Shown piece by piece: positions 49,744 through 58,727 of a stretch of 64,000 nt of DNA; the stretch's first letter is position 1; each line of letters begins with the position of its first letter. A program made the translations under genes and the position numbers. Below the pieces are notes generated by a model that saw only the letters and a list, made by a program, of their open reading frames with translations, ran no database searches and was not told the origin of the DNA. Source of the stretch: Hyphomonas sp. BRH_c22 (GTDB lineage Bacteria; Pseudomonadota; Alphaproteobacteria; Caulobacterales; Hyphomonadaceae); contig NZ_LADU01000059.1 in NCBI RefSeq assembly GCF_000961795.1, positions 1 to 64,000 on the forward strand, given 5' to 3'.

Positions 49744-49794
49744 CAAGCTGCCGATTACGCTATCATTCCTCCATTGCAGCGTCTGGACCCTTCT

Positions 49795-50586
49795 ATGCCC
49801 GTTGAAATTCATCCCACCGCCTGTGTCGAGCCCGGGGCTGAACTTGATGAGGGCGTTCGTATCGGACCTTTCTGTCATGTTGGCCCGCATGCGGTGCTGG
49901 GCAGGGGAACGCAGCTGCGTTCGCACGCCGTCGTGACCGGCCACACCAGGCTCGGCGAGAATTGCCAGCTGCATCCACACGCGGTGATCGGCGGACCACC
50001 CCAGGTGATCGGATTTCAGGAGACGGATGAATCGCGCCTGGAGATCGGCAATGATTGCACGTTCCGCGAGTTCACGACGGTCCATACCGGCGTTCCGAAA
50101 TCCGGCGGCCTGACGCGGGTAGGCAATAATTGTTTCGTGATGGTCGGCGCCCACATCGCGCATGACAATCATATCGGCAACAGCGTCGTCATGGCGAACA
50201 ATGTCGCGCTGGCCGGCCATATCACCGTGGGCGACAATGTGTGGTTCGGGGGCCAGGCTGCCGTTCACCAGTTCACGCGGATTGGTCGCAACGCATTCAT
50301 CGGCGGCGGTGCAATCCTGGTCGAAGACGTGATCCCGTTCGGATCGGTGGTCGGCAATCATGCTAAACTGTCCGGGCTTAACATGGTCGGCCTGAAGCGG
50401 CGCGGCTTCGACAAGGCCCAGCTTCAGGAAGTGCGCAGCGCGTACAAGGCCGTGTTCACGGGCGAGGGATTGTTCAAGGACAGGCTGGCTGCAGCGGCTG
50501 TGACGTTCAGGGACAAGCCACTCGCCATGGAAATGATCGACTTCATCCGCGCCGGTGGCGACCGTCCGATCTGCAAGCCGGGGTGA
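49795..50586 (+). CDS. lpxA: UDP-N-acetylglucosamine O-acyltransferase
   Basis: LpxA performs the first acylation of lipid A synthesis. The 263 residues match the family: hexapeptide beta-helix beginning EIHPTACVEPGAELDEGVRIG, the catalytic His in MVGAHIAHDNHIGN and the C-terminal helical domain starting at NMVGLKRRGF. ATG 49795 is preferred to the in-frame TTG 49774 because family members begin just before IHPTA. Confidence 0.96.
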   Translation: MPVEIHPTACVEPGAELDEGVRIGPFCHVGPHAVLGRGTQLRSHAVVTGHTRLGENCQLHPHAVIGGPPQVIGFQETDESRLEIGNDCTFREFTTVHTGVPKSGGLTRVGNNCFVMVGAHIAHDNHIGNSVVMANNVALAGHITVGDNVWFGGQAAVHQFTRIGRNAFIGGGAILVEDVIPFGSVVGNHAKLSGLNMVGLKRRGFDKAQLQEVRSAYKAVFTGEGLFKDRLAAAAVTFRDKPLAMEMIDFIRAGGDRPICKPG

Positions 50587-50593
50587 GCATCGC

Positions 50594-51439
50594 ATGACCG
50601 CGCCCCTGGGACTCATTGCCGGACTGGGTGACCTGCCTGTTGCCATTGCGGAGAATGCCGTTGCGACAGGGCAGGGCGTTTATGTCCTGCGTCTGAAAGG
50701 CTTTGAGGAGCCGCGGCTTGCGCAGTATCCGGGTACGGTGATCGGCCTAGGCGAGGTCGGAAAACTCTACGCCAAGCTTGAGGCTGCAGGCTGCCGGGAC
50801 GTGCTGTTTGCGGGAATAGTGAAGCGCCCGAACTTCAAGGACATCAAACTGGACATGCGCGGCGCAGCCCTGTTGCCGAAAGTGCTGGCAGAGGCCGGCA
50901 AGGGCGATGATGCCCTGCTTCGCCTGCTCGTCGCCGAAATCGAGAAGCAGGGGTTCAATGTAATAGGCTCCGATGCGGCTCACGCGGCCCTGCGGGCGCC
51001 GGCAGGCCATATCGCCGGTCCGGCGCCGTCTGGCCAGGCCATGGACGATATTGCGCGTGGCGCGCATGTAGTGTCAGCGCTGGGCGATCTCGATATCGGC
51101 CAGGGCTGCGTGGTGTGCGATGGCCTGGTCCTGGCTGTTGAAGCGCAGGAAGGCACCGATGCAATGCTGGAGCGCTGCGCAAGCCTGCCGGCAACCATTC
51201 GCGGGATGCCAGCTGCCAGGCGCGGCGTTCTGGTCAAGCGGCCGAAGCCTGCGCAGGAGCGCCGGATCGACCTGCCAACGGTGGGGGTCTCCACAGTTGA
51301 GAAGCTCGCGGCGGCGGGTCTCGCGGGCCTCGCAGTCGAAGCGGGCGGCGCCCTGATGCTCGGCCGCGCCGAGATGCAGGCGGCAGCCGACCGGCTGGGC
51401 GTTTTCATCTTTGGATTTGATCCCGGACAAGGCACATGA
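50594..51439 (+). CDS. lpxI: UDP-2,3-diacylglucosamine pyrophosphatase LpxI
   Basis: LpxI hydrolyses UDP-2,3-diacylglucosamine to lipid X, replacing LpxH in alphaproteobacteria. The 281-residue protein starts with LGLIAGLGDLPVAIAENA, typical of the family (former DUF1009), and has VSALGDLDIGQGCVVCDGLVLAVEA-type sequence and the C-terminal KRPKPAQERRIDLPTVGVSTVEK segment. ATG 50594 lies 7 bp after lpxA. It overlaps lpxB by 4 bp, as usual. Confidence 0.95.
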   Translation: MTAPLGLIAGLGDLPVAIAENAVATGQGVYVLRLKGFEEPRLAQYPGTVIGLGEVGKLYAKLEAAGCRDVLFAGIVKRPNFKDIKLDMRGAALLPKVLAEAGKGDDALLRLLVAEIEKQGFNVIGSDAAHAALRAPAGHIAGPAPSGQAMDDIARGAHVVSALGDLDIGQGCVVCDGLVLAVEAQEGTDAMLERCASLPATIRGMPAARRGVLVKRPKPAQERRIDLPTVGVSTVEKLAAAGLAGLAVEAGGALMLGRAEMQAAADRLGVFIFGFDPGQGT

Positions 51440-52593
51440 CCGCGCCGCGTCTCTATTTCGTCGCGGCGGAATCCTCAGGCGACCTCCTTGCGCGGGAAGT
51501 GATCGACAGGATCCGAGCCAAAAAGCCGGATATTCATGTCTCAGGAATCGGTGGCGCCGAAATGGCGTCGATTGGCATCGACTCGCCGATCGACATTTCC
51601 CCCTTGTCGATACTGGGACTGTTCGAAGGCGTGAAGGTCTATGCGACGGTCGTGAAACTCGCCGACATTGCCGCCGACTCCATAATCGCCGATGCGCCGG
51701 ATGTTGTCGTGCTGGTCGATTCCTGGGGCTTCATGCTGCGTGTGGCCCAGCGGGTGCGTCAGCGGGCGCCGCAGATCCGGCTGGTCAAGCTGATCGGGCC
51801 GCAGGTCTGGGCAACGCGGCCCGGTCGCGCCAAGACGCTTGCGTCAACCGTCGATCACCTGTTGTGCATGCATGAAATCGAAGCGCCGTATTACGAGCCG
51901 TATGGCCTGAAGACGACGGTGATCGGCAATCCGGCCCTCTCCCGTCATCAATGGGGCGAGCCGGAAAAGTTTCGCAGTGCGCACGGCATTCCGGCGGAGG
52001 CTCCGACCATCCTTGTCCTGCCCGGCAGCCGCCGCAGCGAAATCAAGCGGGTAGCGCCTGCCCTGGTCGAAGCGGCGCGCATCCTCAAGGATTCCGACCC
52101 GGATCGCGAAATCATCATGGCGCCGGCCGCCAGCGTTGCAGCGGAGTTTGCGGACGCCTTTCCCGATGTCGCAGACTGGGCAACGGTGTCGACGAATGCG
52201 TCAGAACGCTATGACGCGATGGCGGCTGCCGATCTTGCGCTTGCCTGTTCCGGCACCGTGACCAGCGAAGTGGCGATGCAGGGCACGCCCATGATTGTTG
52301 CCTACAAGACGGGATGGGTAACGTGGTCGCTGGCGCGCGGGTTTCTCTACCAGAAACGGCACATCACGCTGCTCAACATCATCAGCGACGACCAGGAAAT
52401 CGTCCCCGAATACGTCCAGACCCAACAGAAGCCGGAGCTGATCGCCGCGCGCGCGCTTTACTGGCTGACGAACCCTGACGTTCTTGCGGAACAGAGGGCC
52501 GCACAGCAAATCGCCCTCTCCCGGATGAGAGAGGGCGACCGGGACGCGGCTGAAATAGCCGCCGACGTGATCCTGAAGGAAGCGGGTGCCTAG
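51436..52593 (+). CDS. lpxB: Lipid-A-disaccharide synthase
   Basis: LpxB joins lipid X and UDP-2,3-diacylglucosamine to form the lipid A disaccharide. The 385-residue GT-B enzyme opens with [18 protein letters not shown] and has [14 protein letters not shown], the nucleotide loop [11 protein letters not shown] and the [20 protein letters not shown] motif. The gene ends tail to tail with gltA; their stop codons overlap. Confidence 0.96.
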   Translation: MTAPRLYFVAAESSGDLLAREVIDRIRAKKPDIHVSGIGGAEMASIGIDSPIDISPLSILGLFEGVKVYATVVKLADIAADSIIADAPDVVVLVDSWGFMLRVAQRVRQRAPQIRLVKLIGPQVWATRPGRAKTLASTVDHLLCMHEIEAPYYEPYGLKTTVIGNPALSRHQWGEPEKFRSAHGIPAEAPTILVLPGSRRSEIKRVAPALVEAARILKDSDPDREIIMAPAASVAAEFADAFPDVADWATVSTNASERYDAMAAADLALACSGTVTSEVAMQGTPMIVAYKTGWVTWSLARGFLYQKRHITLLNIISDDQEIVPEYVQTQQKPELIAARALYWLTNPDVLAEQRAAQQIALSRMREGDRDAAEIAADVILKEAGA

Positions 52594-53894
52594 CGGTTGG
52601 CCATCGGCACATAGTCGCGCTGGGGTGCGCCAGTGTATATCTGGCGGGGGCGGCCTATGCGCTGTGTCGGATCCTCGATCATCTCGTTGAGCTGCGCGAC
52701 CCAGCCGACCGTGCGGGCGAGGGCGAACAGCACGGTGAACATCTGCTTCGGGAAGCCCAAGGCATCAAGGATGATGCCCGAATAGAAATCGACGTTCGGG
52801 TAGAGCTTCTTCTCGACGAAATAGTCATCCTCGAGGGCGATACGCTCCAGTTCCATCGCCACTTTCAGGATCGGCTGGTCCTTGAGGCCGAGCAGGTCGA
52901 GCACTTCGTGAGCGGACTCGCGCATGACTGTCGCGCGCGGATCATAGTTCTTGTAAACGCGGTGGCCAAAACCCATCAGGCGGAAGCCGCTTGTCTTGTC
53001 CTTGGCTTTCTCGACAAATTCCGGGATCCGGTCGACCGAGCCGATTTCGTGAAGCATGTTCAGGCAGGCCTCGTTGGCGCCGCCATGGCTTGGTCCCCAG
53101 AGGCATGCGACGCCTGCAGCGACGGCCGCGAACGGGTGGGCACCCGAGGAACCGGCCAGGCGAACAGTCGATGTCGAGGCGTTCTGCTCGTGATCGGCGT
53201 GAAGGATGAAGAACCGGTCCATCGCCTTGGCGATTTTCGGGTCGACCTTGTAGTCTTCGGCTGACACCGAGAAGCACATGTTGAGGAAGTTTTCGGCGTA
53301 AGTGAATTCGTTGCGCGGATCGACGAATTTCTGGCCCATGTTGTATTTCAGGATGCGGGCGCAAAGCGTCGGCATTTTCGCGACGAGCCGGATCGAGCTG
53401 AGGTGGCGTTCGTCGGGGTCTTCGCTGTCCATGGCACCCGGGTAGAAGGAGGCCATCGCGCCGACTGCACCGGTCAGCATGGCCATCGGATGGCTGTCGC
53501 GCCGGAATCCATCAAAGAAGCGGTCCATCTGTGTGTGGAGTAGCGTATGCTGCTTGATCTCGCTGCTGAACTCGGCAAGTTCGCTCTTGTTCGGAAGCTC
53601 ACCCTTCAGGATGAGATGGCAGACTTCGGGAAAGGTCGATTTCTCGGCGAGCTGTCCGATCGGGTAGCCGCGGTGAAGCAGGACGCCCTCGTCACCGTCG
53701 ATGAATGTGATCTGGCTCTCGCAGCTCGCTGTGGACGTAAAGCCCGGGTCGAACGTGAAATGGTCTGACTCTGCGTAAACCTTGCGCACATCAATGACAT
53801 TGGGACCGTGGGTGCCTGAAAGTACGGGCAGGTCGTAGGTTTTTCCGGCCACTTCCAGCTTGGCGGTTCCGGCGTTCTTCGTCTTATTTTCCAT
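52590..53894 (-). CDS. gltA: Citrate synthase (type II)
   Basis: GltA condenses acetyl-CoA and oxaloacetate at the entry of the TCA cycle. The 434 residues match the hexameric, NADH-sensitive type of Gram-negative bacteria. The catalytic residues lie in [11 protein letters not shown] (His), [14 protein letters not shown] (His and the substrate Arg) and [10 protein letters not shown] (Asp). It lies 39 bp downstream of gltX, with AAGGGCAAG before the ATG, and may be co-transcribed with it. Confidence 0.97.
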   Translation of the reverse strand: MENKTKNAGTAKLEVAGKTYDLPVLSGTHGPNVIDVRKVYAESDHFTFDPGFTSTASCESQITFIDGDEGVLLHRGYPIGQLAEKSTFPEVCHLILKGELPNKSELAEFSSEIKQHTLLHTQMDRFFDGFRRDSHPMAMLTGAVGAMASFYPGAMDSEDPDERHLSSIRLVAKMPTLCARILKYNMGQKFVDPRNEFTYAENFLNMCFSVSAEDYKVDPKIAKAMDRFFILHADHEQNASTSTVRLAGSSGAHPFAAVAAGVACLWGPSHGGANEACLNMLHEIGSVDRIPEFVEKAKDKTSGFRLMGFGHRVYKNYDPRATVMRESAHEVLDLLGLKDQPILKVAMELERIALEDDYFVEKKLYPNVDFYSGIILDALGFPKQMFTVLFALARTVGWVAQLNEMIEDPTQRIGRPRQIYTGAPQRDYVPMANR

Positions 53895-53933
53895 CAGCTC
53901 TTGCCCTTCTTGTTCATGTTCGGCCCGGCTGGC

Positions 53934-55403
53934 TCAGTGGCCAGCCCCGGCCAGTTGATCATCAATCCGCGCGAGTGCTTCTTCCTGCCCAAGCCATTCG
54001 AGCACCGGTGCAATATCAGGTGCGGGAAGGCCGCCAGTCAGCGCAGCACGGAGGGGTTGTCCTACCTGCCCCATAGATAGGTCATTTGTGGTGCAATACG
54101 AAGAGATCGTCTCCGAAATTCGATCCGCCGTCCATTGCGATATGCGCCGCAGTTCGTCGCGCAGTCCGGCCAGTCGGTCAAGTCCCTCTGCGGAAAGGGC
54201 CTTTCTGGCGTTCTTGTTGAGATCGAGCGGCCGTTTGACCCTCAGGAATGCAAAAGCGGATGCCAGCTCTGCCAAAGTGGTTCCCCGGTCTTTCATGTGC
54301 GGGAGCGCCCGTTCGATACGCGCCAGTTCCGCGTCATCGAGGGGAGAGTCGGCCTCAAGAATGGGCCGCAACAGGCAGAGAAGGCGGTCATCGTCGGCCA
54401 GGCGCATGAAGTGCGAATTGATCTGGCCGAGCTTTTCAAGATCGAGGCGCGCCGGCGCCTTGCCGATGCCTTCCAGATCGAAAGCCGCAATCGCTTCTTC
54501 CCGCGTAAAAATTTCCTGGTCGCCATGGCTCCAGCCGAGGCGCAGCAGGTAGGCCGTCAAGGCTTCCGGCAGGTAGCCCATCTCGCGATAGGCAAGTGTC
54601 GATAGCGCGCCGTGGCGTTTCGAAAGCTTGGCACCGTCATTGCCGTGGATCATCGAGACATGGGCAAATTGCGGGACGGGCCAGCCCATGGCTTCATAGA
54701 TCGGCACCTGACGGAACGTGTTGCGCAGGTGATCGTCGCCGCGGATGACGTGGGTGATGTTCATGTCATGGTCGTCGACAACCACAGCGAGCATGTAGGT
54801 AGGCGAGCCATCGGCGCGCAGCATGATCAGGTCGTCGATCTCGTCCGCCTGGATTTTCACTGTGCCCTGGACAGCGTCCTCGACGATCCGCTCGCCTTCA
54901 TCCGGGGCCCGCAGGCGCACCGTGAAGGGTGCGTCAGGCGACGGCGCTGGGGCCCCGTCACGCCAGGGTGACCGGAAGGGGGCGAGGAGCGCATTGGCCT
55001 CACCCAGCAGCGCCGCGCGCTCAGAATCAGACAGGTTGTCGGCCCTGGCGGCCTGGCGCTTTTCCTCGCCGAGATCACGGCGGGCCTGGAGTTCCTCAGG
55101 GGTTGCGTAGCATTTGAACGCCGTGCCTCGGAAGAGCATCTCGCTCGCCACTTCGGCATGGCGCGCGTCGCGGGTCGACTGCATCAGCGGCGGCTCATCC
55201 GCCTCCAGTCCGAGCCAGGCCATGCCTTCGAGAATGGCCGCTGTGGCTGCATCGGTGGAGCGGGCCTTGTCGGTATCCTCGATACGCAGGAGGAAACGGC
55301 CACCATGACGGCGGGCAAACAAGTAATTGAAAAGTGCGGTCCTTGCCCCTCCAATGTGCAACATGCCGGTGGGAGAGGGGGCAAATCGCGTGACAACGGT
55401 CAT
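53934..55403 (-). CDS. gltX: Glutamyl-tRNA synthetase
   Basis: GltX charges tRNA with glutamate. The 489-residue class I synthetase has FAPSPTGMLHIGGARTALFN, with the HIGH-equivalent HIGG, and DGAKLSKRHGA as the KMSKS loop, then the all-helical anticodon-binding domain. ATG at 55401-55403 is chosen because the conserved VVTRFAPSPTG follows directly; the frame extends to 55481 without conservation. Many alphaproteobacteria carry two GltX paralogues; only this one is in the window. Confidence 0.95.
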   Translation of the reverse strand: MTVVTRFAPSPTGMLHIGGARTALFNYLFARRHGGRFLLRIEDTDKARSTDAATAAILEGMAWLGLEADEPPLMQSTRDARHAEVASEMLFRGTAFKCYATPEELQARRDLGEEKRQAARADNLSDSERAALLGEANALLAPFRSPWRDGAPAPSPDAPFTVRLRAPDEGERIVEDAVQGTVKIQADEIDDLIMLRADGSPTYMLAVVVDDHDMNITHVIRGDDHLRNTFRQVPIYEAMGWPVPQFAHVSMIHGNDGAKLSKRHGALSTLAYREMGYLPEALTAYLLRLGWSHGDQEIFTREEAIAAFDLEGIGKAPARLDLEKLGQINSHFMRLADDDRLLCLLRPILEADSPLDDAELARIERALPHMKDRGTTLAELASAFAFLRVKRPLDLNKNARKALSAEGLDRLAGLRDELRRISQWTADRISETISSYCTTNDLSMGQVGQPLRAALTGGLPAPDIAPVLEWLGQEEALARIDDQLAGAGH

Positions 55404-55425
55404 CAGGGTGGTGGGCTCCTCGTAA

Positions 55426-56090
55426 ATGCGGGTCGAAATCGCTTCTGCGTTGCACAAACACAAGGTTGCGCCTGAAGGCAAGGGGGCGGGCCGGGACCTG
55501 CGCAGCGCGTGGGCGGGGATGTGGTCGCTCGCCTCGCTTGATGCGCAGCCCCTGCTGTTCGCCTTTTCGCTTGGCGCCGGTGCGGCTACCTACTTTCTGG
55601 TGCCCGATGAGCCGGGCCTTCTTGCGTGTTTCGCGACATGGCTGGCGGCGGGCTGGGCGGACTGGCGTTTGCGCCCGCCGTGTATCTGTGGACAGCGCGC
55701 CCGCAGGTACTGGTGCACTGGTCTGCGTCGGGAGACGTTTTCGTCAATACGGGGGCCGGGGGCATGCAGCGGGTGGAATTTGCCGATGGCGACGGACTTG
55801 CCCCGCTGTGCTACAGCACGCTGGAGGCCTCAGCTTGCGGCGCCGTGCCATGCCGTTTCGACACACCGGCCGGAACGGTCCCGCTGACGGATCGCGCGGA
55901 CTGCCGGGCAGATCCCGGCATCGTCCTCACGCTATCGAGATCACCGGTGACGGGCCCGTGCTCGAATACGTTTGTCTGGTCAGACGTCGCCGCAGCAGAC
56001 GGTTTGACCGCACATGAAGAAAAAGACGGGGTGGGTATCCGGGTCGGCGCGGTGTGCCGCAACCGGCCCTGGAAGCCCTGTCAGTCGTAG
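55426..56090 (+). pseudogene. comEC: Remnant of comEC (competence DNA-channel gene), internally deleted and frameshifted
   Basis: Two pieces of coding sequence in different frames remain. The first (55426 to about 55680) reads like a ComEC N-terminus: SAWAGMWSLASLDAQPLLFAF, then LGAGAATYFLVPDEPG, the usual membrane opening. The second (about 55640-56090) reads like the ComEC extreme C-terminus: PQVLVHWSASGDVFVN, then EASACGAVPCRFD and a final RPWKPCQS. About 220 codons remain out of roughly 700, and the whole membrane channel core and metallo-beta-lactamase-like domain are gone. The location between gltX and lexA is where comEC sits in related genomes, which supports the call. The stop lies inside the 3' end of convergent lexA. 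An alternative is a short unrelated gene at 55626-56090. Confidence 0.65.
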
Positions 56091-56764
56091 CGGCGGACGA
56101 GCGCGACGAGACGGCCCTGAACCTGAACGCGGTCGGGGCCGAAAATGCGGGTCTCATAGGCCGGGTTGGCCGCTTCGAGCGCAACGGACGCGCCTTTGCG
56201 GCGCAGGCGCTTGAGCGTGGCTTCCTCACCGTCAATGAGGGCCACGACGATGTCGCCCGTATTCGCCGCTTCCGTTCGGCGCAGGATAACGAGATCGCCT
56301 TCGAGAATGCCGGCTTCGATCATCGAGTCGCCTTTGACTTCGAGGGCGAAATGCTCCTCGCCCTCGGCAAGGTCGTCCGGGGCGGTGATATGGCCATTGT
56401 CCTGCTGGATGGCCGAAATCGGCACACCGGCTGCGATGCGGCCCAGAATGGGGATGGCGCGCGGTGCCCGGGATTCGGACGGCAGGCCGGTCGACACGAG
56501 TGCGGGCCTGAAGTCTTTCCGGCCACGCATATTTGGCGTGGGAATGGCCGATTCCGGCATTTTCAGCACTTCCAATGCGCGGGCGCGGTGCGCGAGGCGG
56601 CGGATGAAGCCACGCTCCTCAAGCGCCGAGATAAGGCGGTGAATGCCGGACTTGGAGGCGAGATTGAGCGCTTCCTTCATTTCGTCAAACGAGGGGGAGA
56701 CACCCGTCTCCTTGATCCGCTCATTGATGAAGAGCAGCAGCTCTTTCTGTTTACTGGTCAGCAC
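56081..56764 (-). CDS. lexA: LexA repressor, SOS regulator
   Basis: LexA represses DNA-damage genes and cleaves itself when RecA is activated. The 227 residues have an N-terminal winged helix-turn-helix (about 25-45, [20 protein letters not shown]), the cleavage site Ala112-Gly113 in GRIAAGVP, the catalytic Ser147 in [13 protein letters not shown] and Lys185 in EEATLKRL. Its own operator overlaps the promoter upstream. The 3' end overlaps the comEC remnant by 10 bp. Confidence 0.97.
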   Translation of the reverse strand: MLTSKQKELLLFINERIKETGVSPSFDEMKEALNLASKSGIHRLISALEERGFIRRLAHRARALEVLKMPESAIPTPNMRGRKDFRPALVSTGLPSESRAPRAIPILGRIAAGVPISAIQQDNGHITAPDDLAEGEEHFALEVKGDSMIEAGILEGDLVILRRTEAANTGDIVVALIDGEEATLKRLRRKGASVALEAANPAYETRIFGPDRVQVQGRLVALVRRYD

Positions 56765-56800
56765 GGGTGATTCCTTCCGTCCGAATCTATGTTCTCTTAT

Positions 56801-56815
56801 GTTCTACATGTGTTC
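56801..56815 (-). promoter_or_regulatory. LexA (SOS) box of lexA
   Basis: The plus strand reads GTTCTACATGTGTTC, an exact GTTC-N7-GTTC, the alphaproteobacterial LexA operator. It lies 37 bp upstream of the lexA start and covers the -10 box, so LexA binding should block its own transcription. A further GTTC at 56791-56794 is spaced 6 instead of 7 from the first half and is probably not a full second box. Confidence 0.88.
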
Positions 56816-56829
56816 ATGTTTCGGGTCAA
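56801..56829 (-). promoter_or_regulatory. Probable lexA promoter
   Basis: On the minus strand TTGACC (56829-56824), a 17-bp spacer and TAGAAC (56806-56801) form a sigma-70-type promoter. The -35 box overlaps the trpC stop codon, so lexA has its own promoter although it lies just 61 bp downstream of trpC. Confidence 0.6.
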
Positions 56830-57629
56830 TCAGAACGGGCGTTTCTTAACCGCGTCACGGCAGATTCGCGCATCTGGTTCATTTTCATCAGGCTTTCGCC
56901 TATCAGGAAGCGGCGGGTGCCCGTCCGTCGAAGACGCGCGACGTGATCTGTTGTGGATATTCCGCTTTCGGCGACGATGTGACGGCCGGCCGGGATCATC
57001 GGGGCGAGGCGCTCGGTCGTCGACAGGTCGGTCACCATGCGCTTCAGATCGCGATTATTGATGCCGATGAGGGGCGAGGCGAGTTTGAGCGCCCGTTCCA
57101 CCTCGGCCTCGTCATGGGTTTCGATGAGAACATCCATCGCAAAATCGTCTGCCGCCGCGTGGAGTTCGGCGGCAAGCGCGTCATCGACCGCCGACAGGAT
57201 GATGAGGATGCAATCGGCGCCATGCGCCCGGGATTCGGCGACCTGGATCGGGTCGATCAGGAAATCCTTGCGCAACATGGGCAGGCTGACGGCGCTGCGG
57301 ATGGCGGCAAAGTCTGCGAGGGAGCCGCCAAAGCTCGGGCCGTCGGTCAGTACCGAGAGGCAGGCCGCGCCGCCGGTCTCATACTCGGCCGCGATGGCGA
57401 CCGGATCGGCGCCGGGCAGGATGTCTCCGGCCGAGGGGCTCTTGCGCTTCAGCTCGCAGATCAGGGCGTTTTCGTCAGTCGCAGCGATCCGGCTCATCGC
57501 CGCGCCAAAGTTTCGGACCGGGCCGGCTTCGCTTGCGAGGCGGGAGAGGCTTTCTAAGGTCTCGGTTCGCTTGAGCGCGGCGACTTCATCGCGCTTGTAG
57601 CCGATAATGCGGTCGAGGGCCGTGCTCAT
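56826..57629 (-). CDS. trpC: Indole-3-glycerol-phosphate synthase
   Basis: TrpC closes the indole ring in tryptophan synthesis. The 267-residue TIM barrel has LDRIIGYKRDEVAALK at the start, ELKRKSPSAGDI (substrate-binding Lys), the barrel-strand LRKDFLIDPIQV and IGINNRDLKRM. It is a separate protein from TrpF, which is not in the window. ATG at 57627-57629 overlaps the trpD stop by 4 bp. Confidence 0.96.
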   Translation of the reverse strand: MSTALDRIIGYKRDEVAALKRTETLESLSRLASEAGPVRNFGAAMSRIAATDENALICELKRKSPSAGDILPGADPVAIAAEYETGGAACLSVLTDGPSFGGSLADFAAIRSAVSLPMLRKDFLIDPIQVAESRAHGADCILIILSAVDDALAAELHAAADDFAMDVLIETHDEAEVERALKLASPLIGINNRDLKRMVTDLSTTERLAPMIPAGRHIVAESGISTTDHVARLRRTGTRRFLIGESLMKMNQMRESAVTRLRNARSD

Positions 57630-58657
57630 GCCGGATCCTGCCCGTTGGAGAGCGCGGCGAGCCTGCGCAGCGTGTCCTTCGCCTTGCCGCTGTCGATGGC
57701 GTCTGTGGCCATGGCGGCGCCTTCTTTCAGGTCGGCTGCCTTGCCTAAGACGTGAAGCCCGGCTGCGGCGTTCAGCAATACTGCGTCGCGGAACGGACCT
57801 TCCTGGCTGTCGAGCAGGTCGGTGATCGCCAGGGCATTGTCCGCAACGCTGCTGCCTTCGAGGCGGGACAGGGGACTGGTGTCGAGGCCGGCATCCGAGG
57901 GATGTATCTCGAACTCGCGGATGGCGCCATTTTCGACTTCGCAGACATGGGACGCGCCGGCGATGGAGAGCTCGTCGATGCCGTCCCGGCCATGCACGAC
58001 CCAGGCCTTTGTCGCGCCAAGCTGGGCGAGCGCCTCGGCCATGGGCCGTGTCCATTCCGGGGCGAACACGCCGAGGACCTGGAACTGGGCGCCGGCCGGA
58101 TTGGAGAGGGGCCCGAGCAGGTTGAAGATGGTGCGGATGCCGAGTTTCGCCCGCACGGGCGCAACGTGCCGCATGGCGCTGTGATGGGCCCGGGCGAACA
58201 TGAAGGCGACGCCTGCGCCGTCGAGGCAGGCCTGGAACTCGTTCTCGTCGGTCTCGAGATTGACGCCCAGCGCCTCGAGCACGTCAGCCGAGCCCGACTT
58301 GGGCGGGACGGAGCGGTTGCCGTGCTTGGCGACACGGCCGCCTGCGGCGGCGATGACGAGGGCGCTGGCGGTGGATGTGTTGAGGCTTTTCCACGGCAGG
58401 CCGCCTGTGCCGCAGGTGTCGAGGACGGGGCCGTCAACGTGAACGCTGCGGGCATGCTGGCGCATGATGCGGGCACCGGCTGTCAGTTCGGCTGCCGTTT
58501 CACCCCGCACGGCAAGGCCCATGAGGAAGGCGCCGATCTCCTCCGGCGCGGCCTCGCCCGTCAGCAGGAGTTCGAACGCCGTTTCCAGCGTATCGGCGTC
58601 CAGCGTCTCGCGGCGGGCAATCGCCTTGATGGCGGTGGTCAGGGAAGTGTCAGTCAT
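57626..58657 (-). CDS. trpD: Anthranilate phosphoribosyltransferase
   Basis: TrpD transfers the phosphoribosyl group from PRPP to anthranilate. The 343 residues show the PRPP loop DTCGTGG, KHGNRSVPPKSGSADVLEALG and the anthranilate-site FNLLGPLSNPA. ATG at 58655-58657 is chosen; the frame continues 9 codons upstream without conservation. It follows the hydrolase gene by 70 bp and is coupled to trpC. Confidence 0.96.
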   Translation of the reverse strand: MTDTSLTTAIKAIARRETLDADTLETAFELLLTGEAAPEEIGAFLMGLAVRGETAAELTAGARIMRQHARSVHVDGPVLDTCGTGGLPWKSLNTSTASALVIAAAGGRVAKHGNRSVPPKSGSADVLEALGVNLETDENEFQACLDGAGVAFMFARAHHSAMRHVAPVRAKLGIRTIFNLLGPLSNPAGAQFQVLGVFAPEWTRPMAEALAQLGATKAWVVHGRDGIDELSIAGASHVCEVENGAIREFEIHPSDAGLDTSPLSRLEGSSVADNALAITDLLDSQEGPFRDAVLLNAAAGLHVLGKAADLKEGAAMATDAIDSGKAKDTLRRLAALSNGQDPA

Positions 58658-58727
58658 CAATGGTTTCCGGAATGCAAGCGCCACCGATAGCGGCCCTGTG
58701 GCCGGGGTTCAATGCGCGAAGTCTGAC

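Noticed and set aside
56791..56804. A second LexA box, GTTC-N6-GTTC, next to the lexA operator
   Set aside because: The spacing is 6 rather than the 7 required by the alphaproteobacterial consensus; it shares a half-site with the true box.
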